A stretch of 64,000 nt of DNA from JAZGGS01 sp963749485 (GCA_963749485.1 CAVVMV010000029.1:10549-74548); one strand, 5' to 3'; counted from the stretch's first letter, positions 52,625 to 61,637 are shown. Notes: a model not told the origin generated them from the letters alone. Numbers and translations are program-made.

Positions 52625-52747
52625 ATGATTATCAGTTTCTTATTAGTTAGGGATAATGAAAAAGTGCGCTGGACGGATATTCTTATGAAGAAAAACGGCA
52701 AGTGGATGCTGGTAGGTGATCATGGCGGAGAAGTAGATAACGATTAG
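52625..52747 (+). pseudogene. C-terminal remnant of an NTF2/SnoaL-like protein
   Basis: A 40-codon frame from ATG 52625 ends WTDILMKKNGKWMLVGDHGG. This matches the last strand of DUF4440/SnoaL-like NTF2-fold proteins ('xWxxxxxxxKxGKWKLV..H'). No upstream domain sequence remains, so it is a truncated remnant rather than a gene. A terminator follows at 52769. Confidence 0.5.
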
Positions 52748-52768
52748 TTTTTAGTTTTATTAAGCTTA

Positions 52769-52816
52769 GGGCGAACCTGCCTTGTTGGCAGACAGGCTTT
52801 TGTTCGCCTTTTTTTT
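52769..52816 (+). terminator. Terminator carrying a REP-like palindrome in its loop
   Basis: The outer stem GGCGAAC (52770-52776) / GTTCGCC (52802-52808) is followed by eight T. Inside the loop at 52777-52797 lies an imperfect palindrome (CTGCC-TTGTT-GGCAG with ACAGGC after). The short form at 59074 has the same outer stem with only TTTT in the loop. Confidence 0.8.
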
Positions 52817-52972
52817 GGAAGAAAAACAATTAAAATGTTTAAAAAATTAATCTTATCGAACTATCTTATAAATATTAAATAGAGGTAAAGACTGTTGTTA
52901 GTAATTGTAGTATAAAATGAATATTAGTTCATTTACACTTTTTAGCATAGCTTTTTGTAATGCCAATCAACT

Positions 52973-53030
52973 TTAAATCTGGCTAATATAATCTGAAGCA
53001 TACACTAGTCGTTCTCTATTTATTGCGATT
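52973..53030 (-). pseudogene. C-terminal remnant of a TPR lipoprotein gene
   Basis: On the minus strand this reads INRERLVYASDYISQI-stop, almost the same as the last 16 codons of the intact TPR gene at 59115 (LNRERLLYASDFINRI-stop). No earlier part is visible. It is the tail of a decayed paralogue. Confidence 0.7.
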
Positions 53031-53039
53031 ATTAAATTA

Positions 53040-53109
53040 AATCAAACAAATTTCAGGTTAAATGTTCATTATACAGGGCAGGATTGTTTTGGTTGGGTTA
53101 CACTTGTTT
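53040..53109. repeat. Intergenic repeat, copy 2
   Basis: Diverged second copy of the ~70-bp block at 52551-52620 (AGGGCAGGATTGTTTTGG, GGGTTACACTTGTTT), placed before the small membrane protein gene. The gap 52475-53187 holds only remnants, the two repeat copies and the REP terminator. Confidence 0.65.
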
Positions 53110-53187
53110 GCTAATTGCAAATGATGCAATCTTTACGTTTGGCAAATAAATTTGAGTTCTCGAAAATAAATACAAATTTTTAAATGT

Positions 53188-53400
53188 ATGTTTAACAATA
53201 ACCAACAAATAAAAGCGCTCAGAATATTCTCAGTTATATTTCTTGCTGCCTGGTGTTTGTTTTTATTCATAAACTTTATAATCGTTGCTGATGAGATTGA
53301 GCCGGTTGCTGTAGTTGTGCTGGTAGTATGTGTAATACTTCTATTAATATTACTATTGTATATAAAATTAACTTATATAATTCACTTGCTAATTACTTAA
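53188..53400 (+). CDS. Small membrane protein, unknown
   Basis: 70 residues with two hydrophobic helices (about 13-33 and 40-65) and little else. The start ATG 53188 has no clear ribosome site. It ends overlapping the stop of the convergent SRPBCC gene by 8 bases. It could be a real small membrane protein or a chance frame in AT-rich DNA. Moderate to low confidence. Confidence 0.4.
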   Translation: MFNNNQQIKALRIFSVIFLAAWCLFLFINFIIVADEIEPVAVVVLVVCVILLLILLLYIKLTYIIHLLIT

Positions 53401-53839
53401 TCACTCCTCCAACTCTTAAATTCATGCCATATTCAAGGTAAGCTTTTAAGCAGCAAAGAAAGTGCGTCCATCCTTCAACCTGTCCCATACAGCGCGTTGC
53501 TCCCTGAAAATCACTTGGCCAATCTGATTCGGTTATTTTAACTAAAGTCTGGTTTTCGTTTTTTGTTTCAAGAGTAATAACAACAAGACATTCAACACCA
53601 CTGCCTTCCCACGTAAAGGAAATAAGTTTATCCTTTTCAACATTTTTAATTTTAACTTCGTGAACTGCATTAAAATCTTCCCATGACCAAGTTAGTGTTT
53701 TTCCACCCTCCATTCTGCCGGTGCTTGTAGAAATAAAATATTTATTCATTTTATCTGGATTAACAATTGCTTCAAAAACTTCGTGTGCTGTTTTTAAAAT
53801 TCCCATTTGCACTTTTGCTTTTATTGTATCTTCGCTCAT
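53393..53839 (-). CDS. AHSA1/SRPBCC-domain protein
   Basis: 148-residue cytosolic START-like protein of the Aha1/AHSA1 branch: TAHEVFEAIVNPDKMNKYFISTSTGRMEGGKTLTWSWEDFNAVHEVKIKNV, ITESDWPSDFQGATRCMGQVEGWTHFLCCLKAYLEYG. The fold holds a hydrophobic ligand cavity; many are of unknown function. The frame is intact. A second SRPBCC gene lies 240 bases upstream on the same strand. Confidence 0.88.
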   Translation of the reverse strand: MSEDTIKAKVQMGILKTAHEVFEAIVNPDKMNKYFISTSTGRMEGGKTLTWSWEDFNAVHEVKIKNVEKDKLISFTWEGSGVECLVVITLETKNENQTLVKITESDWPSDFQGATRCMGQVEGWTHFLCCLKAYLEYGMNLRVGGVIK

Positions 53840-54029
53840 TGAATCTCCATGGTTTTATTCTTAAAATAAATATAGAATACTTGAAAAACACACACAATTT
53901 TATTGGTAGAGTTCTACAAACAAAATTTTAATTAGCTGCAAACAAGGAGTTTTGTTGAAACAAAGAACCTTCCTGGCGGTAGGCAGGGATGATGTTGATG
54001 AAATAAGCAAACTCAATATAATTTTAAAT

Positions 54030-54063
54030 AAACCCTCTTCAATGCAAATTGGCGAGGGTTTTA
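54030..54063 (-). terminator. Terminator of the SRPBCC gene
   Basis: AAACCCTC (54030-54037) pairs with GAGGGTTT (54054-54061). On the minus strand the stem is followed by T-rich DNA, 14 bases after the stop of the 54077-54503 gene. A REP-like core (CCTGGCGGTAGGCAGG, about 53972-53987) lies next to it. Confidence 0.65.
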
Positions 54064-54076
54064 TTATAAATATCCA

Positions 54077-54503
54077 TCAATCATTAGTAATTTAATTCTC
54101 CCAAACCCTCTATACCTGAAGTAAATATTTCAGTCAACATTCCATTGGCTTCCTCAGCAGTTCCGCTATCAACCTGATACGTGCAATTCCAGGAAACTTC
54201 GCATTTATTGCTATCAATAGGAGTTACTTTCATATCTCACAAGTATTTGGAAAAAGGAAGAGGGGATGGATCATGTACATCATATTGCAATTCCATATTT
54301 TGATGATCAAGTTTTAATAATGTCTCATCAAAACTTGCACCATTACCCATTGTACACGTTCTCTCCATACCTTCGCCTTCACCTTTACCGACAGAATTTT
54401 CAATAGCAGGAACATATTTCTCAATACCCGAAAATTTACTTATGACTCCCCAAACGTTTTCTGCTGAAGTGTTAATAGTTTTATTTACTTCTGTTCTTTC
54501 CAT
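54077..54503 (-). CDS. SRPBCC (polyketide cyclase-like) family protein
   Basis: Start ATG 54503 (MERTEVNKTINTSAENVWGVISKFSGIEKYVPAIENSVGKGEGEGMERTC) has AGAGGATC in front. The frame changes near 54240; the second part reads MKVTPIDSNKCEVSWNCTYQVDSGTAEEANGMLTEIFTSGIEGL, ending at 54077. About 142 residues. The START-like fold binds a small hydrophobic ligand; no substrate is known. Only about 250 bases upstream of the other SRPBCC gene on the same strand. Confidence 0.8.
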
Positions 54504-54943
54504 AATCAAGATCCTCTTAAATAGTTGGTGATTGTTAATAATTTATATTGGTTCAATATAAAGATTGCTGGGGTTTTTACAACAGTACAAATCAATCAAT
54601 AAAATTGTTTTTTATTTTAGATACAAAACGAATTGTGTGCCTTCTTTTTCCCCACCACAACCTAATAATATCACAAGCTATTTTGTTGAAACAAATAGGA
54701 GTATCCTATTTAAATATAAATGCCCAATGCTTGCCTCCTCCTTTAAATAGAGGGAAGGGAAAGAGAATGTGTGGGTAGTAATAATAATAGTTTTGACACA
54801 CTGCGATCAAAATCATATTGTTTTTAATTTTGGAATTACTGATTTTGAAAATTAGATTATACATCTTTATGCTTGAAAAAATCTTAATGATTTTTATTTG
54901 GTCTGGCATTGAGCAAATATCATTTTAATTGATGGAGTTTTAT
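54504..54943. other. Gene-free gap
   Basis: 440 AT-rich bases between divergent genes. Only the 54503 promoter side and the leader of the 54944 gene are expected here. A phrase TTTTGTTGAAACAAA near 54681 recurs near 53950. I see no supportable gene. Confidence 0.6.
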
Positions 54944-56691
54944 ATGAAAACTATTTTACTATCTACCCGTGGCACTGTCATCACATTTGTTTATTTCATA
55001 TTATCTTGTCTCCTGACTTACTCTCCGCTTCTTATTGGCACAGGATAACCAACAGGGCAAGCAGGTCTTACCATGGGAGGTTGACCGTCTTGATGAGTTT
55101 CCGGACGATGAATACGTACCTGTTCAACGGGAGGAACAGCAAACGTCTCCTGCTTACCATTTTTCGACCAGCAGATTTTTTTATGGTGCAGGTAAATGTT
55201 GACCAGCTCGGACAAAATATTCTCGACGATGCGGCAAACGAACCCTCCATTGCTGTTGACCCGACCAACCCTAACAATATAGCTATCGGCTGGCGGCAGT
55301 TCGACAATATCAGTAGTAACTTCCGTCAGGCTGGCTATGCCTACAGCACCGATGGCGGTCAGAGCTGGACATTCCCCGGCGTTATTGAACCGGGAATCTT
55401 CCGCTCTGATCCGGTTCTGGATGCCGATAACGATGGCACATTCTTTTATTACAGCCTCTCAACTGCCAGCGGTTATACCTGCGAGGTGTTTAAATCAACA
55501 AACGGAGGAGCTACATGGCTAAACCCGGTACCAGCATACGGCGGGGATAAAGGTTGGATGACAATTGACCGTACCAGCAGTCTTGGGGAAGGAAACATAT
55601 ACTGTTTTTCCCGGGACGGTGTTTCCACAACGATTGTAATGACAAGGTCCATAGATGGAGGACAAAGTTTTCAGCCGCTGGTAAACGTTCCGCAAAATCC
55701 CGGGCGGGGAACGATTGCTGTCGGAGTTGATGGAGAATTGTACGCCGCCGGACGGTCGTTTAATAATGGACAATTTGTAATAGCCCGATCATCCAATGCA
55801 CCTGATTCACAAGCAACGCCCGTGTTTGAATTCTCAACTCAACTAAATTTAGGCGGCCAGTATTCAGCCTATGCCGGACCGAATCCGGGTGGGCTGCTGG
55901 GGCAAACCATAGTTGCCTGTGATAATTTTGGTGTGTCGGGTGATAGCTCTGTTTATGTACTTTCTTCGGTAGATCCGCCGGGGACAGATCCTCTGGACGT
56001 TTATTTCATTCGCAGCACCGACAGGGGTTTGAGCTGGAGTTCACCCGTGCGAGTTAATGATGATCCGGGAACATCCGCATGGCAGTGGTTTGGTACTATG
56101 TCTGTTGCCCCGAACGGACGTATTGACGTAGTTTGGCTGGATACCCGCGACAATCCTGGCACTTATCTATCATCGCTTTACTATTCCTTCTCAGAGGATA
56201 ACGGGCAGACCTGGTCGCAGAACGAGCAACTTAGCGATGCTTTCGATCCTCATCTGGGCTGGCCGCAACAGAATAAGATGGGTGACTATTTTGATATGAT
56301 TTCCGATGATAACGGTGCTTATCTTGCATGGGCCGGAACTTTTAACGGAGAGCAGGACGTTTATTTTGGCCGAATTTCTCAATTGCCTGTAGCAATCGAC
56401 GATAGGCAAGATGATAGCGGTATACCCGGAACATTCTCTCTTTCGCAGAACTATCCAAATCCTTTCAATCCCACAACAAAAATAAGTTACTCAATTCCAC
56501 AATCATCGAATGTTGTAATTAAAGTATTTGACATTCTTGGGAATGAAATTGAAACACTTGTTAATGAAGAAAAACCTGCAGGAAGTTATGAAGTTGAGTT
56601 TGATGCTAAAGGATTACCGAGTGGAATTTATTTCTACAAACTGCAAGCTGGAAATTTTGTTGAAACTAAGAAGATGATCCTCCTTCGTTAA
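54944..56691 (+). CDS. Secreted sialidase-like (BNR) protein with T9SS sorting domain
   Basis: Start ATG 54944 (MKTILLSTRGTVITFVYFIL) leads to a signal region; one shift near 55030-55045 restores AQDNQQGKQVLPWEVDRLDEFPDDEYVPVQREEQQ. The body has Asp-box-type sequences typical of exo-sialidase/BNR propellers (YAYSTDGGQSWTF, VFKSTNGGATWL, MTRSIDGGQSFQ, FIRSTDRGLSWS, YSFSEDNGQTWS). After 56430 the sorting domain FSLSQNYPNPFNPTTKISYSIPQSS...MILLR follows. GC content is visibly higher in the propeller than in the sorting domain. Sialidase activity is not certain because catalytic residues are not assigned. About 582 residues. Confidence 0.82.
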
Positions 56692-56799
56692 TCCGCCGCG
56701 CGGATCGGCGGACAGGTTTTGATGAAATAATTTAATGTCATTCTGAGCGTAGCGAAGAATCTATCTAATAAAACGGGCGAGTCACCCACTCGCCCTTAA
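56692..56799. repeat. Dispersed repeat TCATTCTGAGCG... plus terminator-like hairpin
   Basis: After a GC palindrome near 56698-56716 comes the ATTCT-GAGCG-TA-GCGA-AGAAT sequence at about 56740-56760, a repeat recognisable from many bacterial intergenic regions. A hairpin GGGCGAGT (56775-56782) / ACTCGCCC (56788-56795) follows. Nothing further is seen to 57041. Confidence 0.6.
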
Positions 56800-57041
56800 T
56801 ACACTCAACAAACTACTTACTATTAACCAATCAAAACTTAAGCGAATCTTTATACTAATTAGAAGTTTTTCCGTACTGCGCTGTAAGTCATAAATCAACA
56901 ATCGTTGATCTACCGGATGGATTATTGAATTGGTTGGCAATTGACATTGGAATAAGGATATGTTACTATCGTACTTATATATGGCGAATATGTTATTTAG
57001 CAATTTGCCGGGAATATTAATTGTATAAGGAGAACCATTTT

Positions 57042-57449
57042 ATGCTTAAAAGCACTTCATTCGAAGAATCGCAATCCCAGGAAACCACTATAATAAGCAA
57101 AGGGGTTAAAATAGAGGGGAAATTAACAAGCAGCGGAAATATCAGGGTAGAGGGTGAAATACAAGGAGATATTTCATCACAAAGGAACGTTGTAGTGGGT
57201 GAAGGGGCGAAAGTGAACGGACAAATAAACGCAGATTCCATAACGATAGGCGGAAAGGTTTCCGGAACTGTAAGAGCTAATGAAAAACTAGTGCTTGATC
57301 CTAATGGATATCTTAAGGGAGATATTTTCACAAAAATTTTGGTGATTGAAGCAGGTGCCAGGTTCGATGGGAAAAGTAAAATGGGAGAATCGGAAGATAG
57401 CTGGAAACCCAAAGAACCTTCTAAAACTGAACCAAACATTAAAAAATAG
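57042..57449 (+). CDS. Bactofilin (polymer-forming cytoskeletal protein)
   Basis: 135 residues from ATG 57042 (ribosome site AAGGAG 9 bases before). The core is the bactofilin beta-helix: TIISKGVKIEGKLTSSGNIRVEGEIQGDI, NVVVGEGAKVNGQINADSITIGGKVSGTVRANEKLVLDPNGYLKGDI. Tails are short and unstructured, with a basic Lys-rich C-terminus. Bactofilins polymerise to scaffold cell-wall enzymes or morphology determinants. Intact and apparently monocistronic, followed by a REP-containing terminator. Confidence 0.92.
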   Translation: MLKSTSFEESQSQETTIISKGVKIEGKLTSSGNIRVEGEIQGDISSQRNVVVGEGAKVNGQINADSITIGGKVSGTVRANEKLVLDPNGYLKGDIFTKILVIEAGARFDGKSKMGESEDSWKPKEPSKTEPNIKK

Positions 57450-57496
57450 TCAGGCGAATATAGTCCCAGCTGTTTTTATAATAATATAAACTAAAT

Positions 57497-57545
57497 AAAG
57501 GCGAGCAGATGCCTGTCTGCCGACAAGGCAGGCTCTCCCTTTTTA
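57497..57545 (+). terminator. Terminator with REP-like palindrome
   Basis: AAAGGCGAG (57498-57505) with CTCTCCCTTTTT at 57534-57545 brackets the inverted form of the REP core at about 57511-57533 (GCCTGTCTGCC-GACAA-GGCAGGC). The same core, reverse-oriented, is in the terminator at 52769. Confidence 0.65.
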
Positions 57546-57560
57546 TTCTTAATCAACAAA

Positions 57561-58047
57561 TCAATCGAAATCAAAATTAAAGATTGGGAACCAAGGCAAG
57601 AAACCACCTTTACCTATAATATTTATCAAACCAATCTGCAATCCTTTTAATGTGGCAGAATAATTTACTACTGAAATCTGAAGACCATTAAAATGCCCCT
57701 GATGATAGTTTACTGCAGCCGTTTGCAATCCAACTGAACTTCCTTTTGTTATGTTTACAAATCCCGATTGCCACCCTTTCAAACCTCCATCTGTTAAGTT
57801 TAGAGCTCCAAACTGAACTCCCTTTTGCATTCCGGTTGATTGGTTGACTAAACCTATATCAAACCCAGATACATTTGTATTCTTCCCATAAATAAGGTTT
57901 AAACGAAAACCACCTATAGATTGAGCATTCAGGAACAATTTGAATTGGATTGAACAGGGAAAGTTGAATTGGTTTTTCTTGTGCGTTTACTGTTCCAGAA
58001 AAAGAAACGATTGCACCGAATAGTAAAATGTGAAAATATTTTTTCAT
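57561..58047 (-). CDS. LA_2272-like surface repeat protein
   Basis: Signal peptide MKKYFHILLFGAIVSFSGTVNA followed, after one shift near 57930, by the repeat pattern 'G(L/F)(Q/D)IG(L/V)(I/V)N...': GFDIGLVNQSTG, GVQFGALNLTDG, GWQSGFVNITKG, GLQTAAVNYHQG, GLQISVVNYSAT, GLQIGLINIIGK. The repeats resemble LA_2272-type surface proteins and probably form a beta-solenoid. Function unknown. About 162 residues, near the convergent bactofilin terminator. Confidence 0.75.
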
Positions 58048-58242
58048 TTACTTAATACCCTTAGTTTATAGTTAAATTATTGTAAATATAATGTAGTGAT
58101 AATTCTTTAAGTGGTAAAGTTCAGAAGTATTTGGTAATACGCAATTTATCAGGAGTAAGGATGATTTTATTTCAAGAGATGAATAGATTGATGAAGACTA
58201 TAATGATTTGTAGTGATGCTGTAAAGCGGATTCATTTATTTT

Positions 58243-58840
58243 CTATTGATCCAATACATTAATCTCTTCAACCCAGAACAACTCGCACGAACCTCCCCCG
58301 GTATCGTCTCTTCTGAGTGAACTTATCCATCGCCATCCTTCTGAAGTAGTTACCTTCACAAGATATCCTTTCATTTCAATCAGACTTCCCCTATAGACTT
58401 TGTCAAATTTGTCTTCAATTGCTTCATCCTTTGGTATTATATGAACATTGGCACTATTTAAACTAATATCCTTCTTCGGAATTGGGAGTACATCTGCCTG
58501 CCAATGATACCATCTGTTACGTTGAGAAATATCTATTTTATCAATTATACTCTGATCCGACATTGGTCCCCATCCAAGAGCCAGATCAAAAGGTGATAAA
58601 TCACTTTCTTTACCAAATGAAAAATTATTACGACTTAAGACCCTTGCTTTAATTTTGTATTCAGCAAGTGCTTCTAGAGTATATTCTCCAGAAGTCCATT
58701 TCTGTTCGCTGGTAAGATTTGTCTGTTGCGGAGGTTCAGCGGCCATTACCCCTGTTGGATAGCTGATTACTGTTTCAGGATAAAAGAAATAAACAAGTAA
58801 CTATTATTAATAATGGCGAAGCGATCAGTAGTTTTTTCAT
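58243..58840 (-). CDS. Exported protein of unknown function
   Basis: Start at 58840 (MKKLLIASPLLIIVTCLFLLS) with a possible lipobox-like VTC. After one shift near 58780 the reading continues ETVISYPTGVMAAEPPQQTNLTSEQKW to a ~165-residue domain (LSPFDLALGWGPMSDQSIIDKIDISQRNRWYHWQ, SLIEMKGYLVKVTTSEGWRWISSLRRDDTGGGSCELFWVEEI). The tryptophan-rich end is distinctive. Family not recognised; probably periplasmic or membrane-anchored. Confidence 0.7.
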
Positions 58841-59073
58841 TTTAACATATCCGGTTATTTGCCTTTGAATATTTTTTATTATTCAGATTAACTGTTTGGA
58901 ATCAGGACATTCAATCCAAATAGTATTAAATCGTTCATTTCTAATTGCCGCAAATATTATTCCGGGAAACATTATGATAAAATGATAAAATTGTAATGAA
59001 GGAAGTGTTCAATTAGTCGAGATTTACTTGTATAGTTTAGAAAAAATTTCCAGGTGAATTGGGGATGAGTTAT

Positions 59074-59101
59074 AAAAGGCGAACTTTTGTTCGCCTTTTT
59101 T
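59074..59101 (-). terminator. Terminator (short form, no REP)
   Basis: AAAAGGCGAAC (59074-59084), loop TTTT, GTTCGCCTTTT (59089-59099). T runs follow in both directions. It lies 13 bases after the stop of the minus-strand TPR gene and is the REP-free version of the terminator at 52769. Confidence 0.85.
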
Positions 59102-59114
59102 ATGCTAATAATTA

Positions 59115-60737
59115 TTAAATCCGATTAATAAAATCAGAAGCATATAATAACCGTTCTCTATTTAAATCTGCATTTGTACTGATTTCTATTAGTGAATTGA
59201 AATATCCTTTAGCTTTAATTACATCTCCAATCAACTCGGCGGATATTCCCGCACCATAAAGTGAGTTAAAGCGATTTGGACTACGCTTAAGCGATAGTTC
59301 ATATTGCAATAGTGCTTCACTGGGTTGACCCATCTCCAAAAGTAAATCGCCCAACATTTCTCTTACCGGCAATAATTCACCTGGTGTTACAGGACTTTTT
59401 TCTGTTGCATCTTCAAGTTCGGCTGCAAGAAACATAATCTCCTTTGCTTTTTTCATATCATTCTCAGCATACATCTGCCATGCTCTAACAACTGTTTTCT
59501 GTACCTCTATCTGATCTTTCCAGTATTGGCTGGCTTTTGAATCTCCAAGAATGTTCTGTAAGGTATTAAGTTTGTCAAAAGAAAGCTTTGCTATCTCCGG
59601 GTTGCCGCTTCTGCCACCACCGATACCTTTTGCAAAATATACCAGAGCTTCATACTCTGGGTATTTCTCCCACGGAAATTTGGACTGATATTCCAATAAG
59701 ATATTTGCAGCAACCGTCCACTGCTGATATTCCAGAGCCATGCGCCCTTTTATTGCTCCCAGCGTATATGCAACTGTCGGATGCAACGGGAAAGCGCCAC
59801 TTAGAGTGTCTATCAATGCTATCATATTTTCTACCTTTTCATATTCAGACTTCTGCAAATAAGCATAAGCAAGGTAATCAAGTGCGTGAAAATAATGTTT
59901 TGAAATTTGTCCGTTAACAGAATATTTCCACGCAGCAGCTGATGAACGTAAGTTCAAGTCTATTGATTCCTGCCATTTTCCCAGCCGTGTATATATATGA
60001 GTAGGCATATGCAGTGCGTGCGGAATCTCCGGCGCAATTTCATTATAGCGCCTTGCTACACGTAATGCATTTGGAGCGAGCGGCGGGAAATCATAAGCAT
60101 GAATAGCGTAGTGAAATCCGCCAGGATGATCTGGAATAATTTCCAGGGTTTTCTCAGCTATTGCTCCTGCTTCACGTTGCACATCAAGAGATTTATCATT
60201 CGGTGAAACAGTGGCAAGCATGGTTAGCACATAGAATAATTGTGCTTCAATGTCATCGGGCATCTGATTGTGTGCCTGCTGCCAACCATTTTTATATTCT
60301 GCCAGTCGTTCTGGTTCAGTATTGTCAATCCCGCCATTATAATATGATGCAATGGCAGCGCCATAAAGTTTTTCCTTCTCAGTCCTTGCAAGATTCAAAG
60401 CTGTTTGCGATAGGTACCAACCCCTATCCATTCTCTCCTCGCTTGGAATATCTGGCCAAAGGGGATGAATATAGGTCATCGCCTTTCCCCAATGACCCCA
60501 AAAGCAATCAGGATCTAATTCAATTACTTTATTAAAAGTGTACTCTGCGTCCTCGTAAGTCATATGATGGACAAGGGCTAGCCCAAAGCTAATTAGCGAA
60601 TCTAATTGCGGACTGCAACCATCCGAAAACTGGACTGTGCCGCATAAGACATCAGGTGTTAGATAGATGCTTTGTTCTTCTTCTGAAACTTTTTCATCCG
60701 AACAGGTGAGCAAGATTAAACTTGTAATAAACATCAA
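59115..60737 (-). CDS. TPR-repeat lipoprotein
   Basis: 540 residues with lipobox LLTC (LILLTCSDEKVSEEEQS). Many TPR-like helical pairs follow (ALVHHMTYEDAEYTFNKVIELDPDCFWGHWGKAMTYIHPLWPDIP, LHMPTHIYTRLGKWQESIDLNLRSSAAAWKYS, GELLPVREMLGDLLLEMGQPSEALLQYELSLKRSPNRFNSLYGAGI). These match the Bacteroidota family with conserved HMPTHIY. Start is uncertain: with an indel in the C run near 60765, ATG at 60801 would add MNIEHFKLIRT. Likely a membrane-anchored scaffold. A decayed copy of its tail is at 52973. Confidence 0.85.
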   Translation of the reverse strand: MMFITSLILLTCSDEKVSEEEQSIYLTPDVLCGTVQFSDGCSPQLDSLISFGLALVHHMTYEDAEYTFNKVIELDPDCFWGHWGKAMTYIHPLWPDIPSEERMDRGWYLSQTALNLARTEKEKLYGAAIASYYNGGIDNTEPERLAEYKNGWQQAHNQMPDDIEAQLFYVLTMLATVSPNDKSLDVQREAGAIAEKTLEIIPDHPGGFHYAIHAYDFPPLAPNALRVARRYNEIAPEIPHALHMPTHIYTRLGKWQESIDLNLRSSAAAWKYSVNGQISKHYFHALDYLAYAYLQKSEYEKVENMIALIDTLSGAFPLHPTVAYTLGAIKGRMALEYQQWTVAANILLEYQSKFPWEKYPEYEALVYFAKGIGGGRSGNPEIAKLSFDKLNTLQNILGDSKASQYWKDQIEVQKTVVRAWQMYAENDMKKAKEIMFLAAELEDATEKSPVTPGELLPVREMLGDLLLEMGQPSEALLQYELSLKRSPNRFNSLYGAGISAELIGDVIKAKGYFNSLIEISTNADLNRERLLYASDFINRI

Positions 60738-60963
60738 TAAGGTTAGTCTGGTGAAAATGTTTTGTGGGGGTACGAATTAATTTGAAATGTTCAATATTCA
60801 TTATGATATGCTTCCTAAATTGTAGGGGATTATAATTGATTATGCCTGTAATGTGGCAGGATATAATTTGAAGCTAAGAATTTATTTGCTAATTGGCAAA
60901 TATTTGGTGGTTTTGTAGGAAAGCATTAACGTAATCGATGGTTTGAATATTAAAATCAAAAAT

Positions 60964-61046
60964 GCAACAACTCGCCTCCACTTCGTTGCGGCGGGCAAGC
61001 CACTAATGCAAAACAGCAGCCGGGCTGTGCTTGCTCGGCGTTGTTT
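60964..61046 (-). repeat. attC-like structured element
   Basis: On the minus strand ACAACGCC-GAGCAAGC (61031-61046) pairs with GCTTGCC (60993-60999) and, further on, GGCGAGTTGTTGC (60964-60976). The order R''-CAAGC-loop-GCTTG-R' is like integron attC sites. A ~33-bp part (60968-61000) is about 80% identical to 62795-62827. GC-rich in an AT-rich region, 13 bases past the stop of the 61059 gene. Confidence 0.55.
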
Positions 61047-61058
61047 TAAGATAGTTAA

Positions 61059-61586
61059 TTAATCTAACTCATTTCTTGTCAGTTTTACACGTGCAAAGGG
61101 TTTAAATTTTCCGTTTTCTTCTCCGTCCATATTCCACTGCCATGTGTCAGTATTTCTATCATAAGCAAATGTTGTATGCCAAACACTTTCTTCATTAGTT
61201 TTAAATAAGAAAGGAATTTCATTTCCATTCCGTTCTGCATAACCGGTAATAGCGTTAGCTGAAAGACCTCCACCGCCGGTAACATCCAGCCAAAGACAAG
61301 CATACTTGCTCAATTCAGAATCCCAACCGATAAGCACCAAAGCCTCGTAGGCTGCTGTGCCATCTGGGTCTTTTTCACGGGATATTTCAGATATCTGTAA
61401 ATACTGATGCTCAAGAATCCAGGAGACTTCAATATCGTGTGTAACCTCCTGCCCGGCAATAGTCCCATTTAAAATCCAATTACCTGTCAATCTATCCAGC
61501 AATGAGTCCTGAAATGATGTTTGTTGTGCAGAAATTATTATGGATAAAAGAAATGTAAATAAAATGATTCTTATTATTGTTTTCAT
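61059..61586 (-). CDS. Exported DUF1579-like lipocalin-type protein
   Basis: 175 residues with signal peptide MKTIIRIILFTFLLSIIISAQ. The body (LLDRLTGNWILNGTIAGQEVTHDIEVSWILEHQYLQISEISREK, WQWNMDGEENGKFKPFARVKL) fits the DUF1579 family, a lipocalin-like beta barrel. Ligand unknown. Small, intact and directly followed by an attC-like element, consistent with a mobile gene cassette. Confidence 0.8.
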   Translation of the reverse strand: MKTIIRIILFTFLLSIIISAQQTSFQDSLLDRLTGNWILNGTIAGQEVTHDIEVSWILEHQYLQISEISREKDPDGTAAYEALVLIGWDSELSKYACLWLDVTGGGGLSANAITGYAERNGNEIPFLFKTNEESVWHTTFAYDRNTDTWQWNMDGEENGKFKPFARVKLTRNELD

Positions 61587-61637
61587 GAAATACCTCTAAC
61601 ATAGATGACGCGTAACTATTAATTATAGCGCATAAAA

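Noticed and set aside
53188..54503. Toxin-antitoxin pair formed by the small membrane protein and SRPBCC genes
   Set aside because: The genes are convergent and the SRPBCC fold has no antitoxin features. The small protein itself is uncertain.
56782..57003. Minus-strand 73-codon frame between the repeat and bactofilin
   Set aside because: No ribosome site, composition like random AT-rich sequence, and no protein family features.
61587..61637. An additional attC-like site between the DUF1579-like and lipoprotein genes
   Set aside because: CTCTAACATAG and GTTACGCG are suggestive, but the stretch is only 51 bases and lacks the CAAGC/GCTTG arms seen in the two better elements.
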